Source of the DNA: an uncultured Oscillospiraceae bacterium
Lineage (GTDB): Bacteria; Bacillota; Clostridia; Oscillospirales; Oscillospiraceae
Direction: 5' to 3'
NCBI GenBank assembly: GCA_934546685.1
Contig: CAKTEB010000073.1
Span: 1-11,989, forward strand
DNA: 11,989 nt
Part shown: positions 1 through 7,024 of the stretch, piece after piece
How the letters are laid out: each line of letters opens with the position of its first letter
Numbering within the stretch: position 1 is the stretch's first letter
Made by a program: the position numbers and the translations under genes
Notes under the pieces: generated by a model
Database searches by the model: none
What the model was told of the DNA's origin: nothing
Seen by the model: the letters and a program-made list of their open reading frames with translations, nothing else

Positions 1-907
1 GCACATGGCGCACCACGTCCTGGGCGGTGAGCCGACAGACGGCGATATCCTCCACCCCGTCCAGCACCCGGATCGCGTCCTTGAGGCCGCTGACCTTGTC
101 CCCGGGCAGGTCGATCTGGGTCACGTCGCCGGTAATGACGATTTTAGAGCCGAAGCCCAGCCGGGTCAGAAACATCTTCATCTGCTCCCGGGTGGTGTTC
201 TGGGCCTCGTCCAGAATGATAAAGCTGTCGTCCAGGGTTCGACCGCGCATATAGGCCAGAGGCGCCACCTCGATGTTGCCCTTTTCCAGATATTTATTAT
301 AGCTCTCCGTGCCCAGCATTTCAAACAGCGCGTCATACAGGGGCCGGAGATAGGGATCCACCTTGTTCTGCATATCTCCCGGCAAGAAGCCCAGCCGTTC
401 GCCGGCCTCCACCGCTGGGCGGGTCAGAATGATTCGGTTCACCTCTCTGGCCCGGAAGGCCGCCACCGCCGCCGCCACCGCCAGATAGGTCTTGCCGGTA
501 CCGGCGGGGCCCACGCCCAGGGTGATGGTATTATGCTCGATGGCCTTCATATACTGCTGCTGGCCCAGGGTCTTGGCCTTGATGGGCTTGCCCTTGGCCG
601 TAATGCAGATCACATCCTTGGTGAGCTCCGAGATCTTCTGCTCCTGGCCCTCCCGGACCAAAGAGATCACATAGCGGACGTTCTGCTCGCCGATGGTCTC
701 CCCCTTGGCCGCCAGGCTCATGAGCCCCTCTAACACCTTGGCTGCCAGGGCCGCGGTCTCCTCGTCGCCGGTGACCTTCAATTCCGTGTCCCGGCTGATG
801 ATGGACACGCCGAACTCCTGTTCAATGATCTTGATATTTTCATCCAGCGAACCGAATACATTGATGATCTGCTCCATCCGTTCCGCCTGTATAAGCTGCT
901 CCGCCAT
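1..907 (-). CDS. phoH: PhoH family ATPase, 3' end cut off by the window edge
   Basis: This is a cytoplasmic P-loop ATPase of the PhoH/PhoL family; its cellular role in Firmicutes is poorly defined and is usually linked to RNA metabolism. The 302 residues visible begin MAEQLIQAER. A KH-like segment lies around residues 30-70, Walker A (GPAGTGKT) at about 133-140, and Walker B (FIILDEAQN) at about 229-237 with D233 and E234. The B. subtilis protein is about 319 residues, so only the last few residues seem to be missing. The start follows a GAAGGG-type ribosome binding site located in the 12 bp after the yqfD stop. It is the third gene of a yqfC-yqfD-phoH cluster, the conserved order in Bacillus and Clostridia, where ybeY usually follows. 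Nothing suggests a defect; the truncation comes from the window boundary. Confidence 0.95.
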   Translation of the reverse strand, partial: MAEQLIQAERMEQIINVFGSLDENIKIIEQEFGVSIISRDTELKVTGDEETAALAAKVLEGLMSLAAKGETIGEQNVRYVISLVREGQEQKISELTKDVICITAKGKPIKAKTLGQQQYMKAIEHNTITLGVGPAGTGKTYLAVAAAVAAFRAREVNRIILTRPAVEAGERLGFLPGDMQNKVDPYLRPLYDALFEMLGTESYNKYLEKGNIEVAPLAYMRGRTLDDSFIILDEAQNTTREQMKMFLTRLGFGSKIVITGDVTQIDLPGDKVSGLKDAIRVLDGVEDIAVCRLTAQDVVRHV

Positions 908-919
908 AGACTCTACCCT

Positions 920-2098
920 TCAATCCTTGATTTCGGCAGCAACGCCGATCTCCTGCTGACATTCCGCCGTGCCCGTCAGCACATAGCGGTCATCCATTCG
1001 GGCCACTGTGCTTTTCAGGTTCAAAAGCTCTCCCGCCACCATGGTCCCGGCCAGCTGCCGCCGCACCGCTGCGGTGAGCAGCTCCTGGGCCTGCGGCTCC
1101 GGAAGCTCCGCCGTCTCCGGTTCATACTCCCGAAATACGGTAACATCCAGGGCCAGGGGCAGCTGATAGCCTCCCGGCAATGTCAGAGGTTTTACTGAGG
1201 TCATTTTATCATAGTTCCTATAGGAAATTCCACTGGTTTTACAGAATTTTATCGTCTTTTTCCCAAGGGTCAGCCCATAAACCGTGGTTTTTCGGCCAGT
1301 GGGATGCTTTTCGGTGACGGATCGAGGCGTGACAGCCTGGATCCGCTCCCAGGTTCGGGCGTAGACCTCCCCCCGGGCCCGGGACAGCATGACGGTCTGA
1401 TCCAGATCCGTGACGCCGGAGATCAGCAGCTGTCCCTCCGTCACCAGCTGCCCCGGCTTTACCTGGGCAGTGCCTCCGGTGACGGTGACGGAGGTGATGA
1501 GCCCGGCCTTCGCGGCTAGGATATTCGCCGGCCCCGCCCCCTCAGACAGCACCGGCTTCTCCTCCCGGGGCCGCACCTCCACCTCCGCCACGCATCCCCT
1601 TTGATTGACGGTCACGAAGCCCAGCTCCGGCACCCGGGACAGCATCTGATTTTTCAGCAAATTCAGATCCAGCCTGTCCCAGGGGGTGAAAAACGAAACG
1701 CCGCACTGCTCCAGCCCCTCCAGCACTGTCTGGGCCGGAAGGGTCTCATTGCCCGCGACCTGAAAGAACAGAATATGCCCCTGGAGCCACCAGACAAGCC
1801 CCAGCAGCAGCGCCAGCACCACCGGCAGCAGCAGCCGAAACCTCATGGCCCCCAGAGTAGGCAGAAATCCGTCGGTGGAAAGCACCTCCAGGTCGCACAT
1901 GGTGCGGCGGGCAGCGGCCTTGGCGGTCTCCAGATCCTCCAGTGGGATCCGCAGCCGGGCGGTGAGCATATCCTGCTTACGGTAGTCCCGGAACCGGACG
2001 CCCTGATCCGCCAGACGGCACAGGAGATCCTCCGGGCAGGCCCCGGTAATCTCGATCACCGCCGTTCCCCGGAGCCCCAGCACTCTGGGCCCGATCAT
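920..2098 (-). CDS. yqfD: Sporulation protein YqfD
   Basis: This 392-residue protein matches the YqfD sporulation family, a mother-cell membrane protein needed at about stage IV in Bacillus; its biochemical activity is unknown. The N-terminal ~85 residues form a soluble domain. A single hydrophobic segment (about 86-110, ending in VWWLQGHILFF) is followed by a family-typical stretch with a GNETL motif and then NQRG leading into VEVRPREEKPV, which resembles a POTRA/FtsQ-like fold. The remainder (about 185-392) is probably outside the cytoplasm. Its ATG overlaps the yqfC stop in an ATGA arrangement, so the two genes are probably translationally coupled, and phoH follows after 12 bp. In B. subtilis yqfCD is under sigma-E control; a matching promoter candidate lies upstream of yqfC. 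Confidence 0.93.
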   Translation of the reverse strand: MIGPRVLGLRGTAVIEITGACPEDLLCRLADQGVRFRDYRKQDMLTARLRIPLEDLETAKAAARRTMCDLEVLSTDGFLPTLGAMRFRLLLPVVLALLLGLVWWLQGHILFFQVAGNETLPAQTVLEGLEQCGVSFFTPWDRLDLNLLKNQMLSRVPELGFVTVNQRGCVAEVEVRPREEKPVLSEGAGPANILAAKAGLITSVTVTGGTAQVKPGQLVTEGQLLISGVTDLDQTVMLSRARGEVYARTWERIQAVTPRSVTEKHPTGRKTTVYGLTLGKKTIKFCKTSGISYRNYDKMTSVKPLTLPGGYQLPLALDVTVFREYEPETAELPEPQAQELLTAAVRRQLAGTMVAGELLNLKSTVARMDDRYVLTGTAECQQEIGVAAEIKD

Positions 2099-2370
2099 CT
2101 CAGGTACTCCACGGACTGGAGGCAGCCCCGGAGCAGTAGCTCCTGGCCGGTCATGGTGACGATGCCCAGCTCCTCGCCCCGGATCCTTAGGGCGCAGTCA
2201 TAGAGATCCACCAGGATCTCCTGGCTGCTGTAGAGCCGGATGCCCTTCTGGCCGCACAGAAGGATCTGCCGTCCCCCTGTGATCTCCACCAGAGAGGCCC
2301 CCATGACCTGGGACGGGAGACTCAGCTGCTCCGCGCCCCGCTGTAAATACTGCTTTGGATTTCCGCTCAT
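2095..2370 (-). CDS. yqfC: Sporulation protein YqfC
   Basis: A small protein of 91 residues beginning MSGNPKQYLQ, matching the YqfC family (about 90-100 residues) in size, position and pattern: hydrophobic beta-rich segments around ASLVEITGGRQILL, then EEILVDLY-like and RIRGEELGI-like stretches. No signal peptide or membrane segment is visible, so it is probably cytoplasmic in the mother cell. The ATG at 2370 was chosen over an in-frame ATG at 2406 because a GGGGTGATG ribosome binding site lies just upstream of 2370, the residues before it do not resemble the family, and the longer version would cover most of the promoter region. Its stop overlaps the yqfD start by 4 bp. The protein is needed for sporulation in Bacillus, mechanism unknown. 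Confidence 0.88.
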   Translation of the reverse strand: MSGNPKQYLQRGAEQLSLPSQVMGASLVEITGGRQILLCGQKGIRLYSSQEILVDLYDCALRIRGEELGIVTMTGQELLLRGCLQSVEYLR

Positions 2371-2447
2371 GCCATCACCCCAGGCAATTCTATGCCCTGG
2401 ACGCAAGATTCAGCACCCCTTTGCATAGACTTTTCCGAGGTGATGCT
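2371..2447. promoter_or_regulatory. Divergent yqfC/ylbJ control region with two sigma-E-like -10 elements
   Basis: This 77-bp gap separates two divergent sporulation genes. It contains CATAGACT on the plus strand (2424-2431) and CATAGAAT on the minus strand (2387-2394). Each differs at one or two positions from the mother-cell sigma-E/K -10 consensus CATACAnT. Each ends exactly 16 nt before the start codon it faces, so transcripts would begin at or just before the ribosome binding sites GAGGTGAT (plus) and GGGGTGATG (minus). A possible plus -35 (AAGATT, 2405-2410) lies 13 nt upstream of the plus -10. The minus -35 is unconvincing. In Bacillus both genes belong to the sigma-E regulon, which supports the reading, but the promoters themselves are inferred. 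Confidence 0.45.
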
Positions 2448-3632
2448 ATGAGCCGCGTTCTCTGCCGTCCGCGCTTCCGAGACCTGAGCTTTTCACTGGC
2501 CGTACTTTTGATGCTGCTGGCTCTGATCCTGTTCCCCAGCCAATCGGTGCAGGCCGCCCGGGACGGGGTGGAGCTGTGCCTCAACGTAATCCTGCCCTCG
2601 CTGTTTCCGTTTTTCGTGCTGTCCACACTGGCGGTGGAGCTGGGGCTCATCGGCACATTGGGGCGGCTCACGGAGCCCCTAATGGCTCCGCTGTTCCGGG
2701 TGAATGGCTCCTGTGCCGGGGCGTTTTTATTGGGCATCGTGGGGGGCTATCCGGTGGGCGCAAGGACCGCCATCGCCCTCTACGAATCCGGCCAGTGCAG
2801 CAGGGCCGAGGCAGAGCGTCTCATGAGCTTCTGCAACAATTCAGGGCCCGCCTTCATCCTTGGGGTGGTGGGAGCCGGGATCTTTTCCAGCTCCGCCGCC
2901 GGACTCTGGCTCTACGGGGCCCATGTGGCCGCCTCGGTACTGGTGGGGCTGATCTTCCGGTTCTACGGAAACGGAGCCGTCACCGCCCCCAGGGAGGTCT
3001 CCAATTCCCATACCTCCCGCAGCGCCCCCGCGATCTTTATCGAGGCGGTAAAAAATGCGTTTTCCTCCACCTTGGGCATCTGCGCCTTTGTGATCTTCTT
3101 TACGGTGGTGATCCGGCTGCTGTTTCTAACCGGGATCATCACCCATCTTGCCGCACTGCTGGTGCTGCCCTTGGGGCATCTGGGCCTCCGGCAGGACATG
3201 GCTGAGAGCCTGCTTTCCGGGGCCATCGAGATGACCTCCGGGGTCTGGAGCCTCCGGGATATGGCCGCCTCTCTGGGGAGCCGGCTGTGCATGGCCGCGT
3301 TTATCCTGGGCTGGGCAGGGCTGTCGGTACACTGCCAGGTGCTGTCCTTCATCGGCGCCAGCGGTCTTTCCACCCGAACCTATTTCTTTGGGAAGCTGCT
3401 TCATGGGATTCTCTCCGCCGCTCTCATGTTTCTGCTCTCAAAAATCCTGGGCTGGAGCAGTCCGGTGTCCGCCATTCTGGCCGGGCAGGTCACCACCATC
3501 GCCCGATTGCGCTTTGGCCGAGCCCTGACCGTCTCCCTCGGGGCCGCAGCGGGGCTCTGGCTGCTGCTCAGCCTTGCGCCGCTGATCTCTGGGAGAAAAA
3601 GGGCTTCCCATGGCCGAAAAAATCATGTATAA
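2448..3632 (+). CDS. ylbJ: Sporulation integral membrane protein YlbJ
   Basis: This 394-residue polytopic membrane protein matches YlbJ, a mother-cell sporulation protein with nucleoside-transporter 'Gate' domains, needed for cortex formation in Bacillus. The start (MSRVLCRPRF) was chosen because GAGGTGAT lies just before it; an in-frame ATG at 2355 would overlap the yqfC coding region. About eight hydrophobic segments are visible, from residues 15-30 through 375-388. Family-like conserved motifs are LCLNVILPSLFPFF (43-56), GGYPVGAR (99-106), FCNNSGPAFI (128-137) and EMTSG (261-265), the last in the second Gate half. The substrate, if any, is unknown. The tail is basic (GRKRASHGRKNHV). It is divergent from yqfC, and the next gene starts 32 bp later. 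Confidence 0.93.
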   Translation: MSRVLCRPRFRDLSFSLAVLLMLLALILFPSQSVQAARDGVELCLNVILPSLFPFFVLSTLAVELGLIGTLGRLTEPLMAPLFRVNGSCAGAFLLGIVGGYPVGARTAIALYESGQCSRAEAERLMSFCNNSGPAFILGVVGAGIFSSSAAGLWLYGAHVAASVLVGLIFRFYGNGAVTAPREVSNSHTSRSAPAIFIEAVKNAFSSTLGICAFVIFFTVVIRLLFLTGIITHLAALLVLPLGHLGLRQDMAESLLSGAIEMTSGVWSLRDMAASLGSRLCMAAFILGWAGLSVHCQVLSFIGASGLSTRTYFFGKLLHGILSAALMFLLSKILGWSSPVSAILAGQVTTIARLRFGRALTVSLGAAAGLWLLLSLAPLISGRKRASHGRKNHV

Positions 3633-3633
3633 T
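3605..3633 (+). promoter_or_regulatory. Sigma-A-type promoter candidate for the 69-residue protein
   Basis: TTCCCA (3605-3610) and a perfect TATAAT (3628-3633) are separated by 17 nt, the best spacing. The -10 overlaps the ylbJ stop codon. Transcription would start near 3640, leaving a leader of about 25 nt that contains AGGAGG at 3652-3657. This suggests the next gene can be expressed outside sporulation, independently of ylbJ. The -35 matches only 4 of 6 consensus bases. Confidence 0.5.
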
Positions 3634-3664
3634 ATCCGTACCATGATTCCCAGGAGGTCTTTCC

Positions 3665-3874
3665 ATGCTGTTTCGCAAAGATATCGAGCCCCGGTGCACC
3701 TACTGCCGCTTTGCCAAGGACGCGGAGCCAGACACGGTGATCTGCCGCAAAAAGGGCATCCGCGACGCTGGCGACCACTGCCGCAGCTTTCGCTACGATC
3801 CCCTGCGCCGGGTGCCGCCGAAGCCCGCCGCTGTGGACTTCACCAAATACGACAAGGAAGATTATTCTCTTTGA
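3665..3874 (+). CDS. Small four-cysteine protein, probably metal-binding, function unknown
   Basis: A 69-residue protein with a strong start: AGGAGG at 3652-3657, 7 nt before the ATG. The N-terminal half holds four cysteines, CTYC (11-14), C27 and C39, a spacing suited to one zinc site. The pattern reads as CxxC, then a cysteine before KKGIRDAGD, then a cysteine before a basic segment SFRYDPLRRVPPKP. The C-terminal third is charged, without membrane or signal sequence. I recall similar short proteins in many Clostridia, but no named function. The coding frame ends in TGA immediately before the hairpin region, consistent with a short transcript from the promoter overlapping the end of ylbJ. 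A zinc-ribbon-like protein is the best structural guess. Confidence 0.75.
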   Translation: MLFRKDIEPRCTYCRFAKDAEPDTVICRKKGIRDAGDHCRSFRYDPLRRVPPKPAAVDFTKYDKEDYSL

Positions 3875-3882
3875 GTTACAAA

Positions 3883-3908
3883 GAAGCGTCCCGGTTCCGG
3901 GGCGCTTC
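3883..3908 (+). other. GC-rich hairpin after the small cysteine protein
   Basis: GAAGCGTCCC (3883-3892) and GGGGCGCTTC (3899-3908) can form a 10-bp stem with one G-U pair and a 6-nt loop, 8 nt after the stop codon of the preceding gene. No T tract follows, so on its own it is not a standard intrinsic terminator. It may stabilise the mRNA 3' end or act together with the next hairpin. Confidence 0.55.
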
Positions 3909-3913
3909 CGCGC

Positions 3914-3952
3914 AAAATGCCTGCCGCAAGCTCTGCGACAGGCATTTTATGT
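3914..3952. terminator. Bidirectional terminator between convergent operons
   Basis: AAAATGCCTG (3914-3923) pairs with CAGGCATTTT (3939-3948). Inside, after one C/A mismatch, CGCA pairs with TGCG, leaving a 5-nt loop. The outer A/T arms provide a U-run on either strand, and on the plus strand ATGTTGTTT follows. It lies between the end of the plus-strand gene at 3874 and the end of the minus-strand ABC operon at 3956, as expected for a shared terminator. Confidence 0.8.
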
Positions 3953-3955
3953 TGT

Positions 3956-5491
3956 TTAGTCGAAGCTGAAGTCCAGCTCGTCGCCGTCCATGATGTACTG
4001 AAGGGCCGTCTGGAGGCTGGTGAGGTTTTTCTTGTAGCAGTAGTATTCCATCTCGCCGTCCAGGCGCATGGCGTACTTCCGATCCGACATGGGAACCAGC
4101 TCCAGGGTGTGGGTCTCGTCATTGTCCAGGGTAATGGTAATGGACGAGGTGGCCTCGGCATCCTTATACTGTTTTTTCTCATCGTCGGTGAGGTTGTCCA
4201 CCACGCGGAAATACAGGCACTTGATATACAGTCGGCGGACATTGGTCTCCTGGGTGATCTCTTCCCCGTTGAGGGTGCCCTTTACGCCGTCAGCATCGTT
4301 GCCGTTGGCATTTTTCTTGGTGTAGTGGGTCACATCGATGTCATACTTGGTGCCATCGATGTCGATATCCAGGCCCTTAAGGCTCTCGATGCTGTAGGAC
4401 CAGACGGTACGGAGCATGAACTGCACATAGCTGACGCCCTGCCAGGCCACCGCTGTGGAGGTACAGGTGAGCAGCGTATCGGTGCCCTCCAGCATGCAGT
4501 AGGTATAGTCGCTGTTGGGGCAGGTGTTTCCAATGAGCAGACGGACCTCGTTGCCGGAGATATCGGTCATCTCCAGCTTGGCGGGCTTGTCCAAGCCGTA
4601 ATCGGCGTACTCGTCCTCGGAGATGTCCTTGATGATGCTGCCCAGGGACAGGGTCGCGACCACGTCCAGAATGTTCTGCTGGATGGTGGTGGCGTTGCCG
4701 GAAACCTGATAGGGCTGGAGCATCACATACTGACTGCCCTCGGTGTTGTACTCGTTGGTGCCGTCGCTGTCCAGCTGCACCTCGATGACATTGCCGTCCC
4801 GATCCGTGAGCTGCACCCAGTTGATATTGGTATAGATATCATCGTCGGTGTAGGTGGGGAACAGGGTGATGGCCCGGTACTCGATGGGCCGCCGCACCAG
4901 CAGGGAATCCACATAGGACCCGATGGTGTAGACGGTATTCGAGTCGCTGGTCATGCAGTAATAGGCCTGATCCACCGGAGCCTGGGAGCCGATGATGATA
5001 TCCACCTCGGAGCCGTCGGTGTAATAGGTCTTGACGGTGGCAGTGGGATCGTCCAGCCCATAGGCGCTCAGATCCTTGGCGTCCTCCTCCACCACGGAGT
5101 TGGCGGAGATGGAGGTCAGGGTATAGAGCATGGAGCGGAACATGGAGGTGTCGTAGTCGAACTTGCCGGGATCCGGGGAAACATCATAGGTGTACTCCTC
5201 AGAGCCCTTGTCGTTGGTGGCGCGGTGGATGGTCACGTCCAGCTCCTCAGACGCATAGGCGTAGCTGGTGTCGTCGTTCACTTCCCGCTTGGTGGGAACC
5301 ACCGTAAAGCGTTCCAGGGTGTCATAGTCCCGGTTTATCACATAGGCGGTCTCCTTAGCGGTGCTCTCCGCCACCGAGGTCTCCTCCACGGTGTTGTCGG
5401 AGCTTTGGGGAATATTCACCACTACAATAGAGGCAATGATGAATACCACCAGGACCACGCCCGCGATGATAATGGTTTTCAGGCTTTTCAT
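3956..5491 (-). CDS. Membrane-anchored DUF4340 protein of a Gld-type ABC system
   Basis: This 511-residue protein has one N-terminal membrane segment (about 5-26, MKSLKTIIIAGVVLVVF) followed by a long acidic domain rich in Asp, Thr and Tyr, presumably outside the membrane. The domain looks like DUF4340 and contains two similar modules: YGLDDP (144-149) with DGSEVDIIIGS and a following YYCM, and YGLDKP (298-303) with SGNEVRLLIGN and a following YCML, about 154 residues apart. The start at 5491 has AAGGAG 9 nt upstream; an in-frame ATG 48 bp earlier would add a stretch reading into the upstream gene and lacks such a site. The stop of the GldG-like gene and this ATG share one base (TAATG), so translation is probably coupled. 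DUF4340 proteins often accompany GldG-like genes; their role is unknown. Confidence 0.85.
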   Translation of the reverse strand: MKSLKTIIIAGVVLVVFIIASIVVVNIPQSSDNTVEETSVAESTAKETAYVINRDYDTLERFTVVPTKREVNDDTSYAYASEELDVTIHRATNDKGSEEYTYDVSPDPGKFDYDTSMFRSMLYTLTSISANSVVEEDAKDLSAYGLDDPTATVKTYYTDGSEVDIIIGSQAPVDQAYYCMTSDSNTVYTIGSYVDSLLVRRPIEYRAITLFPTYTDDDIYTNINWVQLTDRDGNVIEVQLDSDGTNEYNTEGSQYVMLQPYQVSGNATTIQQNILDVVATLSLGSIIKDISEDEYADYGLDKPAKLEMTDISGNEVRLLIGNTCPNSDYTYCMLEGTDTLLTCTSTAVAWQGVSYVQFMLRTVWSYSIESLKGLDIDIDGTKYDIDVTHYTKKNANGNDADGVKGTLNGEEITQETNVRRLYIKCLYFRVVDNLTDDEKKQYKDAEATSSITITLDNDETHTLELVPMSDRKYAMRLDGEMEYYCYKKNLTSLQTALQYIMDGDELDFSFD

Positions 5492-7008
5492 TACATATGT
5501 CTCCTTCTGGCCCAGACAGCCACGCCGGCCACAAGGCAAACGCCGGGGATAATGAGGATCAGCAGATAGAACAGCACGCTCTTGGCAGAGCCAGGCACCG
5601 TCAGGGTGCTGGAAGTCAGATCCTTGGACTGGATGGAGACCGCCTCAGAGTCGTCGCTCATGTAGTTCAGGGCCGCCATCACATAGTCCTTGTTCAGGAA
5701 TGCGGAGTTGTCCAGGGTGCTGTCGCTGAGGAAGCCCGCATTCAGGAACATGGCGTAGGAATAGGTGCTGTTCAGGTTGTGCATGGAGTTCTTATAGGCC
5801 AGCACGCCCACATTGAAGGGGCCGGTGGCGTCATCGGTGCTCTGCTCATAGGTGGTGGTCTCCGCGGACAGATCCTTGGCGTAGGAGTTGTTGGAGGTGG
5901 TCATCAGAGGCAGAGTGCCCTTCCAGTCGTCCTGATCCCATAGGGTATCGATGGGACGGGCGCCGGGGATGATTACATAGCTCTTGCTGTCCAGGTTATC
6001 GGTGAGGCCCTCTACGGTATCCACATTGGGCATCAGATAGAAGTTGGTACCGGCAAAGCAGCGCTCGTTGTCGTATACCATCTTGCTCTCATAGGAAACG
6101 CCCCACTCCTCGAAGTATTCCTCCAGATTGGAGAGCTTGGGGGTGTTGGAGGCAAACGTGACGATCATCTTGCCGCCGTTTTCCATGAAGGCGTCCAGGG
6201 CGTCGATCTCCTCGCTGGTGAAATCGCCCTGGGGCTGGGAGATAATGAGCAGATCCACGTCGTCGGGCACCTGCCCCTCCTGCATGAGGCTTACGTTGGT
6301 AACATCGTAGTTGGCGGAGGTCAGGAGGGTATCGAAGGTCTCATGATCCTCGCTCTCCTGATGGCCAATGGTGTAGGCGGCCTTGGGCACCTTGTTCGCG
6401 GTAACGTACAGGATGGCAGAGGTCAGCCGCTGCTCGGCCCGGAGGCCGGTGAGGTACTTGGTGTCGCTGGAGGAGGAGCTGCTGGAAGAGCTGCTGCTCT
6501 GGTACTCCAGAAGATCATAGGGGCTCATAGACTTATAGCGCTTGGCGCTCTCCACAATGATATCGCCGGAGCTCAGGTCGCCCAGCTGGTCATACTGGGA
6601 GAAGATGCCAGGATTGTTCACAGCGTTGATGTACTTCACTGTCACGTTGCCGTGGCTCAGCTGCTCATAGCGCTGGAGCACCTTGGGCAGACGGCGCAGG
6701 TCGCTGTCGTTGGAATAGTCGGTCTCATCGCAGAGGACGGTAATGGTGATGGGCTCCTCCAGGGTGTCGAGAAGCTGGACGGTCTCGTCAGAGATCTCGT
6801 ACTCAGACTCCTTGGTCATGTCGATCTCCAGCACATAACGGTCCGCAATGTAATCCACAAAGTAGTTCACGGCGATCACCGCGGCGATCACCACAATGGT
6901 GGAGATCAGTGCCAGCGCGCCGATCTTCATACGGCGCTTTTTGCCCAGCGCCGCGCTGGAGCCGGCTGCGTCTACCGGCTTCACTTCTTGATTCTTTTTG
7001 TTGCTCAT
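5491..7008 (-). CDS. GldG-family ABC auxiliary protein (extracytoplasmic, two membrane anchors)
   Basis: This 505-residue protein has a basic, lysine-rich N-terminus, a membrane segment at about 27-50, a large soluble part, and a second membrane segment at about 476-498 ending in ARRRHM. That layout, with both termini cytoplasmic and the bulk outside, fits the GldG / ABC-transporter auxiliary family. The middle shows family-like strings: EEPITITVL (84-92), GLRAEQRLTSAILYVT (188-203), GHQESEDHETF (215-225), DDVDLLIISQPQGDFT (249-264) and NGGKMIV (277-283). A run of 11 serines (171-181) is unusual. GGAGG precedes the ATG by 11 nt. It follows the permease gene after 16 bp and overlaps the DUF4340 gene. 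In Bacteroidetes GldG is tied to gliding; in Firmicutes the function is not known, and no motility genes are seen here. Confidence 0.87.
   Translation of the reverse strand: MSNKKNQEVKPVDAAGSSAALGKKRRMKIGALALISTIVVIAAVIAVNYFVDYIADRYVLEIDMTKESEYEISDETVQLLDTLEEPITITVLCDETDYSNDSDLRRLPKVLQRYEQLSHGNVTVKYINAVNNPGIFSQYDQLGDLSSGDIIVESAKRYKSMSPYDLLEYQSSSSSSSSSSSDTKYLTGLRAEQRLTSAILYVTANKVPKAAYTIGHQESEDHETFDTLLTSANYDVTNVSLMQEGQVPDDVDLLIISQPQGDFTSEEIDALDAFMENGGKMIVTFASNTPKLSNLEEYFEEWGVSYESKMVYDNERCFAGTNFYLMPNVDTVEGLTDNLDSKSYVIIPGARPIDTLWDQDDWKGTLPLMTTSNNSYAKDLSAETTTYEQSTDDATGPFNVGVLAYKNSMHNLNSTYSYAMFLNAGFLSDSTLDNSAFLNKDYVMAALNYMSDDSEAVSIQSKDLTSSTLTVPGSAKSVLFYLLILIIPGVCLVAGVAVWARRRHM
6466..6498 (-). repeat. 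Poly-serine tract of 11 codons within the GldG-like gene
   Basis: Residues 171-181 are all serine, encoded by a mixture of AGC, TCT and TCC codons rather than one repeated triplet. The tract lies between EYQ and DTKYL in the N-terminal third of the protein. The mixed codons argue for selection at the protein level, for example a flexible or modified linker, rather than recent replication slippage. Confidence 0.85.
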
Positions 7009-7024
7009 AGTGTTCGGGTCCTCC

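Noticed and set aside
2355..2447. N-terminal extension of ylbJ from an earlier in-frame ATG
   Set aside because: The added residues do not look like a membrane protein N-terminus, overlap yqfC and its promoter region, and the downstream ATG has GAGGTGAT in place.
3917..5569. A 550-codon open frame on the plus strand
   Set aside because: It lies antisense to the DUF4340 gene, has a composition dominated by G, V, H and I as expected of a shadow frame, no ribosome binding site, and would run through the bidirectional terminator.
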